DNA from: DATAOG01 sp963757395
GTDB lineage: Bacteria > Pseudomonadota > Alphaproteobacteria > Geminicoccales > Geminicoccaceae
DNA: 64,000 nucleotides
Assembly: GCA_963757395.1 (NCBI GenBank)
Contig: CAVWRK010000005.1
Location: forward strand, 1-64,000
Reading direction: 5' to 3'
The position numbers were made by a program, and so were the translations under genes. Below the pieces are notes generated by a model that worked only from the letters and a program-made list of their open reading frames with translations, did not search any database and was not told the DNA's origin. Positions 1-7,841 of this stretch are shown one piece after another; position 1 is the stretch's first letter; every line of letters begins with the position of its first letter.

Positions 1-78
1 CATCTGTGCCATGGGGCGCATCGGCGGATGATGGGGCTCTCGATCTTTTCCGGAAATTCTCTCTGGCCAGGGCAACGA

Positions 79-103
79 AATGCGTTGTCCATCAGAATTT
101 CAC
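79..103 (-). pseudogene. 5' stub of a DUF5615-type PIN-like toxin gene
   Basis: A GTG at 103 overlaps the stop of the DUF433 gene (GTGA, four bases). It reads V-K-F and then hits TGA. Adding one base after the third codon would give V-K-F-L-M-D-N-A, which is the typical start of DUF5615 proteins and matches the first residues of the intact toxin at 523-891. Homology seems to end after about eight codons, near base 80, where unrelated sequence begins. I read this as the start of the lost toxin partner of the first antitoxin. Similarity over eight residues is weak evidence on its own; the overlap with the antitoxin stop is what makes it credible. Confidence 0.4.
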
Positions 104-327
104 GAGCTGACCAGCGGCAACTCGCGCTCGCGCACGGCATCGGTTGCGCATCTGAGCGCTTCGGCAAGGGCTTCGCGCTCAAGGTCGGGCTCGGCTTCGA
201 GGATCTCAGCCTCGCTCATGCCGTCGGCGACCATTCCGACCACGGTCGCGACCGGGATGCGCAACCCTCGGATGCAGGGCACCCCGCCCATCTGCCCAGG
301 ATTGACGGTAATGCGCGTGAACCTCAT
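100..327 (-). CDS. DUF433 family antitoxin (VapB-like), copy 1
   Basis: A 75-residue protein of the DUF433 family, small winged-helix-like proteins usually found as antitoxins next to DUF5615 PIN-like toxins. The family core is visible: R-I-T-x-x-P near the N-terminus, then M-G-G-x-P-C-I-R-G, the R-I-P/T-V-A-T-V segment and a helical end with D-L-E-x-E. The reading frame is open further upstream to 450, but similarity starts only at the Met at 327. It is 40 percent or more alike by eye to the second DUF433 at 895-1128, so the two units look like a duplication. The toxin that should follow it is reduced to a few codons. Antitoxin role is inferred from family and context. Confidence 0.75.
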   Translation of the reverse strand: MRFTRITVNPGQMGGVPCIRGLRIPVATVVGMVADGMSEAEILEAEPDLEREALAEALRCATDAVRERELPLVSS

Positions 328-522
328 CGCTCGTTTCCCGGGGCTCTCCGCAGCTCGCTTCACCTTTGCGGCTGCCCCAGATGCAGGGCTTGTCGCCCAT
401 CGCTTCCGGCCTGGCCGCGATCCGCTCGTGCCGGCGGCGATCTTGATCACGATCCAGCTTCCAGGAGCAGGCCCACGCCATAGTGCAAGCCTCGCCCGTG
501 CCGGAGCCGCCGCAACGGTCCC

Positions 523-891
523 TCAGCGACCAATCGGCAGGCGGCGAATCCGCAGCCGCGTTTCTTCGACAATGACGATTGCGCCGGTCTCCAGAGCTTG
601 GGCAACGGACGCCAGGACATCTCGGAGCCGATCGAGGATGCGCGCTGTCTGTGCCGAGCGCAGCCGGAACAGGATCACGGCCGCGCGGGCCTCATTTGCA
701 GCGGCGGCAAGGTCAGCGAAGTCGAGGTCGAACGTCAAAACCACTCGCTTTTCGGCTACGGCTTTCGCCAACACCGCCTCGTCGCCGAGCTCCTGAAGCC
801 CGAGTTCGCGAAGATGCACGGCGTCATGACCCTGCGTGCGCAGCCAAACAGCGACATCGGTCGCCAGGTTCATGTCGACCAGGAAGCGCAC
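523..891 (-). CDS. DUF5615 family PIN-like toxin
   Basis: A 122-residue protein beginning M-R-F-L-V-D-M-N-L, the typical DUF5615 start, with the conserved acidic residue at position 6. The core shows H-D-A-V-H-L-R-E-L-G-L and then V-L-T-F-D-L-D-F, the second acidic cluster of the PIN-like fold. These Asp residues are the expected metal ligands of the nuclease centre. It lies 3 bases downstream of a DUF433 antitoxin in the same direction, the standard order of this toxin-antitoxin type. Family members are predicted RNases of the VapC kind; few are tested, so RNase activity is inference. The frame and length are intact. Confidence 0.8.
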   Translation of the reverse strand: MRFLVDMNLATDVAVWLRTQGHDAVHLRELGLQELGDEAVLAKAVAEKRVVLTFDLDFADLAAAANEARAAVILFRLRSAQTARILDRLRDVLASVAQALETGAIVIVEETRLRIRRLPIGR

Positions 892-894
892 GGA

Positions 895-1128
895 TCAGGC
901 CAGCACGACGTCCTCGCGGGTGAGCCAGGCCGCGTAGGCGAGGGCCTGTCGGATGTCTTCCGGCTCGAGGTCGGGATAGGCCACGAGGATCGTCTCGGTC
1001 GTTTCGCCTTCGGCGACCAGGCCCACGATCGTGGCGACCGTGATTCGCATGCCGCGGATGCAGGCGCGTCCGCCCATCTTGCCGGGCTCGAAGGTGATGC
1101 GGTCGAAAGGTCCGGTGTCCGCCATCAA
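895..1128 (-). CDS. DUF433 family antitoxin, copy 2
   Basis: A 77-residue DUF433 protein and first gene of the pair with the DUF5615 toxin (3-base gap). It shows the same blocks as the copy at 100-327: R-I-T-F-E-P-G-K-M-G-G, C-I-R-G-M-R-I-T-V-A-T-I-V, and a C-terminal D-L-E-P-E-D-I-R-Q-A-L helix. The start has two Met codons in a row; the second (1125) is also possible. The likely role is to neutralise the downstream PIN-like toxin and to repress the operon, by analogy with VapB. No clear operator was seen upstream, where 241 bases separate it from the end of the restriction-methylase gene. Confidence 0.75.
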   Translation of the reverse strand: MMADTGPFDRITFEPGKMGGRACIRGMRITVATIVGLVAEGETTETILVAYPDLEPEDIRQALAYAAWLTREDVVLA

Positions 1129-1369
1129 AGGGGCACTCCCGCTTCTGCATTCGTCGCGCGAGCGAGCATAGCATCAAGCGCCGGCAGAGGACGATGCGTC
1201 GGAAGCTGGCATCGGTCGGGTCTGGACAGTCGTCATTCTCGCTCGGTGACAGGGCCGGCTTGATGCACCCACCGCAGCGTAGCGCAGGTCTTGCCCGGGC
1301 GCGACGCTCCAGGTGCCAGCGCGAGCGCCCAGGCGCGCCGCGCGTTGTCCCGGGGTCGGGAGGAATTGG

Positions 1370-4300
1370 CTACTCTGCGGCCTCCTCGTCGACCTCGGGT
1401 GAATCCTCGCTGTTGGCGGTCAAGGGCATCCGAGGCGGGGCGGTGGCCCACATCAGACGAACCTCGTCAGGCGTCAGGCCATAGGCTTTGTTGACGAGGT
1501 CATTCAAACGCCACTCGAGCCGTTCGGCCTCCCGCAGCGCCGCCTGGATGGGCTGCACGGTCTTGACATACTCCTCACGGACCGCTTGCACGGCCGCCGC
1601 GGACAGCGGCTTTCGCACACCTCGCGCCTTACGAATCCGCTCGACGAGCTGATCGGAAGAAAGCGCAAATGGCTCCCGTAGCGTGCGATTTAGCTTCGGA
1701 ATCTCCAGAACAAGTCGGTACCAGTCGTAGATTGCTATCCAAGTCCCTGCTATCTCCGATTCAATCGAGGCGAGCCGTAAAGCGGCATCGCAAGCAATTT
1801 CATTGTCACGCCCGAATGACCGGGGAACCGGATATGTCTCGACAAAAGTGTTGAAATAACGTAGCGCCTCATCCTTTGCATGTTGGGCGGTGCGCCAAGC
1901 AAACCACCAGCCGATCGGCACATTCAAAACTGTGAGTATCCACCTATCGGATGTCGGCAAGGCATACACTGTATTGTTTATGTAGCTACCGGTTTCATCC
2001 ATGCTAAACTGCGATGTCCACGTAATGTCGTTGTATATGATCTTTGGATCATCGAAGGTATAGTGATAATCAACGGCATCCTGAATTTCGTACCAGGCGT
2101 AGTTGCCGGGTTTCCGACCAGGCCAATCCTTTGGATCGCGCTGCCAGTCCTCCGGGCGGGGCTCGAGTTTCTTACGGTATCGCTGGAGATGAGCTAAGAT
2201 GCTCGGATAGCGCTCGATCTCGACGCCACGGCGGGCAAAGATCATCCAGAGGCCTTGCCACGGCGCATACCAGCGCTCGATATCCTGACCACGGAGGTAA
2301 GGTTTGATGATCTCTTCGCAGTTGGGGTCAACGGCGATGAGTGCATTGCGGGTCGGCGTGTCGATCAGGAACGCCTCGTTGTAGCCCGTCTTGATGCCGT
2401 ATTGCGGCGAGACGCCGGCGTACTCTTTAAGCGGCACGCCGGCGCAGCGGATCTTGTCCATGAGGGCCGCGACATCGGGCGGGTCGAGCTGCCAACCCTG
2501 CCTGGTGAAGGACGCGCGCGGCAACGGGAAGGCCAGGTCGCTGACCTGCTGCGAGACGCGATCGAGCCGGACCACGTCGCGTGGGATCTGGCAGACTTCG
2601 GTCGCGCCCGGCGGGTCCGGGCTGTCCGGCCTGCGCGCGACGATGACGCAGGGGAACACGTCCGCGGCGGGGAAGAAGCTCTTGGCGTGGCCAAAATCGG
2701 CGATCGCTTCCAGCCAGGCCTTCGACGACAGAAGGCCGCGGAGCTCCTCGGCGTAGCCCGCGCGGAGCCACTTGTTCGTCACTACGTAGGAGAGCCGACC
2801 GCCCGGTCGGAGGAGCCGAAGCCCGAGCTCGTAGAAGTAGACATAGAGGTCGGCCATGCCGTCGAAAGTCTGGTAGACTTTCTTCAGGGCTGGCTTCAGG
2901 TCCTTGATCTGCTCCTGGCGGACGTAGGGCGGATTGCCGATTACCGCGTCGAAGCCGCCGCGCGGCTCGACGCTCAGCCAGTTCTGCCAGACATTGGGAA
3001 AGGCGAGCTCCCAGTGCAGGAAGCGGTGTTCGCGGGCGAGGGTGCGCGCCGCTTCAACGAGATCTCGAGCCAGGCGGCGATGTCGGGGGTCGAGCGAGGA
3101 CCCGGCGAACAAGGTCGCCTGCTCCGGCTGATCAGAGGGAAAGAGTTCGCCGGTCTCGCCGGCTTGCTCGGGCGCGATGGCCAGCCCGTCGCGCGCGATC
3201 GTGACCGGATCGCCGAGGTTGCCGTCGAGCACGTCCTGCAGAGCTGCGGCTTTCTCGTAGGCGGCAAGCTTCGCCTCATGATCCCCGGTGCGTCGGGTCT
3301 GCTTGGGCTTCTCCTTGGGCGCGGCTTCGAACACGCCCATCAGTCGTTCGGCGGAGACCAGCGAGAGGAATGCCGACAGCGGTTGGGTCTCTTCCCGTAC
3401 GGCGTCGAAAATCCGGGCGCTCTCCTCGACCTCCGTAATGTCGCTGTCGGTGATGGTCTCAATCGACGTCATCTGCGCCGCCGCTTGTTGGGCATGGACG
3501 ACGTGGCGGTGGATCGTCATGGCCCCGCGCTGCTCAAGCCAAGCCTTCGCATCGGCCACCCGCATCCCGAGGAGGCTGTCGCCGCAACGGAGGTGATGGT
3601 CGAGGAAGGAGAGGGGTGCTCCGGCCGTGAAGGTGTGTAGCCAGAGCGCGACCTTGGCCAGCTCGACCGCCATCGGGTTCTTGTCCACGCCGTGTACGAC
3701 ACGCTTGAGGATCATCCGGCGCACAAGGTGCTTGTCGTCCAGCTGCGCCTCGTCGACCTTCCAATGGCGTTGCATTGCCAGATCGAGAATACGCTCGCGG
3801 ATCGAAGCGAGGCGCTCAACCAGTGGAGACTCGTAAGGGTGGTCATCGTCCGCGAAGGACACGGCCAGCGGCGCGCCAGCCATCGCCTCGAGCACACGAT
3901 CAGCGAGAAAGTCGACCAACGAGACCAGAAAGTGACCGGAGCCCATGGCCGGGTCGCAGACCTTGATTTCGAGGAGCTGCGAGGCTGGATCGAGGGCGGC
4001 CAGGTCGGCGATGCGCCCCGCCTTGGAGCGGCGCTCGCTCGCAAGGATTTCGGCCTTCTGTCGGAAACGCTCTGCGCGGTCCGTGACAAGCGGTCCGACG
4101 GCGCGCTCCAGGATGAACTGGACCAGAACTTCGTGCGTGTAGAACGAGCCAGAGCCCTTACGCGCCGCCTCGTCGGCAATGACATCGACTTCGCCGTCCG
4201 TCTCGACGACTTCATGCTCTAGCAAGCGCTCGTAGATCGAGCCCAGCTGCTGTACGGAAAGGTCGCGATAGCTGATCCGTCGCCCGGCGTGGCGCGAGAA

Positions 4301-5529
4301 CGCGTCAACCAGAGGAGCGAAGGCAGCGTCGGGCAGTTCGATACGCTCAAGCAGCGGGGCGGCTTCAGGGTCGAACAGGCCGCCATCGTAGGGCGGCAGG
4401 CCGAGAGACGGCTCGCCCTGGTCGATCGCACGGAAGAGGCCGCGCAGCCGGCTGTAATAGTTGCCGATGGTGGCAGCGAACGTGTCGTTCTCGTCAGTGC
4501 GCTCGGCGACATCGTCCCTGATGGGGCGAAGGCCGTAGTTGTTGTAGCGTCGATCGCGGACTGGCAAGAGATCCCGGTCCTCGGCATAAAGAACGAAGAG
4601 GAGCCGGTAGAGGAGCGTCAGCGCGGCTTCTTTGAGCTCACGAAGGTAGTCGAGCGAGCGCGGGAGAGTGCGCTGTCGGTTGGCGGCGTCCAGGGACCTG
4701 ACGAGATCCTTAAACAGACCGCGAAAGATGAGCGTCGACAGGCTTTTGGCAACGCCCTCCTCCCAGCGCTGGCCCTCGTCCAATGCGATGAAGTGGAAGC
4801 TGCGGTTATCTGCGCCCTTCTCGGCGAACGACTCCCGACCAAACATGAGCCTGAAGACGCAGAGCCAGTGCACCCGCGTGCTCTCGTCCCGCTCGGACAG
4901 CAGGTCCGACAGGCCGGGTACGTCGAGGAGGCGGGAGAGATCGATTTCCAGATACTCTTCCGAGCGCGACTTGGCGCCCTGGTAGTAGAGGCGCCAAAGT
5001 CGGCCGTTGGTGAGCATCGCCCACTGGATCCGGCGGTCAGAGAGCGTCTCGGCGCGCGAGAGGTAGCGGAGGATCTGGGTGGAGGGCACTTCCCGCTCGT
5101 CGTCACCCTTCTTGGCCCCCTTGGTCGTCCGGTCGAGCGGGCGGTCCCAACGCTTGCTTTCGACGATCGCCACGCCGTGGGAGAATTGCCTGTCTCGCTC
5201 GGCTTCGAGGTTCGCTCTCGTCTTGGCGTCGACATCGGGGAAGAGCAGCAGGTCGGGGACATCCGAGCGACCCCTGCGCGCGGCCGCCGCCTGGGCGCGC
5301 CAAAGATCCCGGTGCCAGCCGACCGCCTCCAGGACTTGAAGATCAGATCGTCTTCGGTCTGGGCTTCGTCGGGTGAGCTTCGAAAGGGGAAGCGCGCAAA
5401 GGCCTGTTCAAGACGTTGCGCAAACTCGCGCGCGAAGGACGGATCGCTGGCAAGGCGCTGATACGCGTCCGTGGTCCGAATGCCCTCGACGAGGAAGTGT
5501 TCGGAAAAAAGCTGCCCCGCGCGCGTCAC
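1370..5529 (-). CDS. Eco57I-type (type IIG-like) restriction-modification enzyme, one frameshift
   Basis: A single-chain enzyme of about 1,386 residues that should methylate adenine and cut DNA. The N-terminal part carries V-P-D-L-L-L-F, about 30 residues before V-A-I-V-E-S-K, which fits a PD-(D/E)xK nuclease core. The methylase part has D-P-A-M-G-S-G-H-F (AdoMet motif I) in the middle and G-N-P-P-Y-V-R (catalytic motif IV) about 310 residues later. The C-terminal third fits a target-recognition and helical spacer region. The first 65 residues are in another frame: a one-base loss near 5335 separates them, and restoring a G there joins F-K to V-L-E-A-V-G-W. A GTG at 5529 with AGGA upstream is the likely start. 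It stands alone with no specificity gene, as type IIG enzymes do. A BREX PglX-like role is less likely because no other BREX gene is near. Confidence 0.75.
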
Positions 5530-5840
5530 ACCTACTGTCCTATGCTCACCAGGGGAGTTCGACAGTAGCGCGACCGCTGGCGAAGGAAAGCCTGGTTTGC
5601 ACGCGCGATGGTAGAAGAAGCGCCAGGGGTGATCGCCGGCCAACCGATCGTCCGCCGCTGACGCGCCGGCGCCGGCGGCGTATAACCGCCGGTCATCGAA
5701 ACCAAAGCCGGCCGGCATTTCACAAAGCTCGCTCTGACCCCCTAGGGTGATCGGTGTTCCGGAGCGGCCGCTGCGATGGTCTGCCGGAGCCGACGAGACG
5801 ATCTCCGGCGCAGGGGCCGGAAGTGCTGGAGGACCAGACG
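5530..5840. other. Divergent intergenic region between restriction-methylase and glucosidase operon
   Basis: These 311 bases separate the divergent methylase gene and the 9-kb glucosidase operon and hold no convincing gene. The only clear structure is a 7-bp inverted repeat at 5672-5692 (CCGGCGG, a 7-base CGTATAA loop, CCGCCGG), which could be an operator with a -10-like TATAA in the loop. Promoters for both directions must lie here or just inside, but no strong -35/-10 pair stands out in the GC-rich sequence. Confidence 0.35.
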
Positions 5841-7802
5841 ATGCCCGAACCCATGCCCGCTGCCCTGCTCGAGGCCGAATGGCTCGAGGCCGATGGCCAG
5901 GGCGGCTTTGCCTCCGGCACCGTGGGCGGCGCCCGGACGCGGCGCTACCACGCGCTGCTGCTGGCGGCGACCACGCCGCCGACCGGTCGGGTCGTGCTGG
6001 TCAACGGCGTCGAGGTCTGGCTGGAGACCGCGGGCGGCACGTTCGCCCTGAGCAGCCAGCGCTACACCCCGGACGTGGTCTGGCCGGACGGCCAGGCGCG
6101 GATCACAGGGTTCCGCGCCCAGCCCTGGCCGCAATGGACCTTCCGCACCGAGGACGGCGTCGAGGTCAGCCAGGAGGTGATCGCCTGCCATGGCCGGGGC
6201 GATGTGGTCCTGCGCTGGCGGCTGCTGTCGCGGCCGGGCTCGGCGCGGCTTAGCGTCCGGCCGCTGCTCTCGGGGCGCGACTATCATGCGCTGCACCACG
6301 AGAACCCGGGCTTCGCGTTCGGGGCCGAGGTCACCGGCGCCCGCGTGCTCTGGCGGCCCTATCCGGGCATTCCGGCGATCTCGGCGGTCGCCGAGGGCGG
6401 CAGCTACCGCGAGGAGCCGGCCTGGTACCGCAATTTCCAATACGATGCCGAACGCGAGCGCGGCCTCGACTTCGTCGAGGACCTGGCCTCGCCCGGCGTC
6501 TTCAGCTGGACGCTCAACGGCCGCGAGGCGACCTTGATGCTCGCGGCCGGCGAGGCCGATCCCGAGGTCGATGCCTCCTGCCTGATCGACCTCGAGGCGA
6601 GGCGGCGCAAGCACTTCAGCTCGCCCTTGCAGCAGGCTGCGGACGCCTATGTCGTGCAGCGCGGCAGCGGCAAGACGATCGTCGCCGGCTACCCCTGGTT
6701 CACCGACTGGGGCCGCGACACCTTCATTGCACTGCGCGGCTTCATGACGCTCCCGGACGGGCAGGGGCTCGCCCATGACATCCTGCTCGCCTGGGCCGAC
6801 ACGGTCTCGGAGGGGATGGTGCCGAACCGGTTCGCGGATTCGGGCGAGGTGCCCGAGTTCAACGCGGTCGACGCCTCGCTCTGGTACGTGGTCGCGGTCC
6901 ACGAGTTCCTGCAGGCGGCACGCGCGACCGTCGCGAGCTCGACCGTGTCGGCCCTGCGCGCCGCGGTCGGGAAGATCGTCGCCGGCTATCGCGACGGCAC
7001 CCGCTACCACATCAAGATGGACGAGGACGGGCTGCTGACCGCGGGCGTGCCGGGGGTGCAGCTGACCTGGATGGACGCCAAGGTCGGCGACTGGGTGGTG
7101 ACGCCCCGGATCGGCAAGCCGGTCGAGGTCCAGGCGCTGTGGCTGAACGCGCTCAAGATCGCCGGCGCCAGCGCGCCCGAGTGGCGGGAGCTCTATCGGC
7201 ACGCGCTCGCCTCCTTCCAGCTGCGGTTCTGGAACGAGGCAAGGGGCTGCCTGTTCGACGTGGTCGATGACGGCCACGAGGCCGGCAAGAACGATCCAAC
7301 GGTCCGGCCGAACCAGATCCTGGCGGTCGGCGGCCTGCCCTATCAGGTCCTGGTCGAGCCCTACGCCAGCCGCGTGGTCGAGACGGTCGAGCGCCTGCTC
7401 CTGACGCCGCTCGGGCTGCGCTCGCTGGCGCCGTCCGAGCCCGGCTACCGGCCGCACTACGGCGGCGGCGTCTTCGAGCGCGATTCCGCCTACCATCAGG
7501 GCACGGTCTGGCCCTGGCTGATGGGCCCGTTCGTCGAGGCCTGGCTGCGCGTCCGTGGCCACAGCACCGAGGCCAAGCGCGAGGCGGAGAGCCGTTTTCT
7601 GGCGCCTCTGCGGGCGCATCTCGAGGTCGCGGGCCTCGGCCATGTCTCGGAGGTCGCGGACGCCGAGCCGCCGTACCGGCCGGGCGGCTGCCCGTTCCAG
7701 GCCTGGTCGCTCGGCGAGCTGCTGCGCGCGAGCCGCCTGGTCGAGGCGCGCACGCCGCAGACCGCCGCGCCCACGTCCTGCCGCGGCGTCGATGCCGCCT
7801 GA
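5841..7802 (+). CDS. Amylo-alpha-1,6-glucosidase / glycogen debranching-type enzyme
   Basis: A 653-residue cytoplasmic glycosidase. The N-terminal third (about 1-230) is the GDE_N beta-sandwich type, opening with L-E-A-E-W-L-E-A-D-G-Q-G-G-F-A-S-G-T. The rest is the (alpha/alpha)6 GDE_C barrel, with the signature G-Y-P-W-F-T-D-W-G-R-D-T-F-I and a C-terminal Y-H-Q-G-T-V-W-P-W. The Asp of D-W-G-R-D is the expected acid residue. Such enzymes release the 1,6-linked glucose stub of branched glucans, or act on small glucosides. The ATG at 5841 is chosen because GGAGG lies ten bases upstream and similarity starts there. It is the first gene of an operon with a GH63-like glucosidase 39 bases downstream. 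No glycogen synthase, GlgX or phosphorylase is nearby, so the substrate may not be glycogen. Confidence 0.85.
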   Translation: MPEPMPAALLEAEWLEADGQGGFASGTVGGARTRRYHALLLAATTPPTGRVVLVNGVEVWLETAGGTFALSSQRYTPDVVWPDGQARITGFRAQPWPQWTFRTEDGVEVSQEVIACHGRGDVVLRWRLLSRPGSARLSVRPLLSGRDYHALHHENPGFAFGAEVTGARVLWRPYPGIPAISAVAEGGSYREEPAWYRNFQYDAERERGLDFVEDLASPGVFSWTLNGREATLMLAAGEADPEVDASCLIDLEARRRKHFSSPLQQAADAYVVQRGSGKTIVAGYPWFTDWGRDTFIALRGFMTLPDGQGLAHDILLAWADTVSEGMVPNRFADSGEVPEFNAVDASLWYVVAVHEFLQAARATVASSTVSALRAAVGKIVAGYRDGTRYHIKMDEDGLLTAGVPGVQLTWMDAKVGDWVVTPRIGKPVEVQALWLNALKIAGASAPEWRELYRHALASFQLRFWNEARGCLFDVVDDGHEAGKNDPTVRPNQILAVGGLPYQVLVEPYASRVVETVERLLLTPLGLRSLAPSEPGYRPHYGGGVFERDSAYHQGTVWPWLMGPFVEAWLRVRGHSTEAKREAESRFLAPLRAHLEVAGLGHVSEVADAEPPYRPGGCPFQAWSLGELLRASRLVEARTPQTAAPTSCRGVDAA

Positions 7803-7841
7803 TCAACGCGCCCGATCAACGCGCCTTTGGAGGCAACGAAG

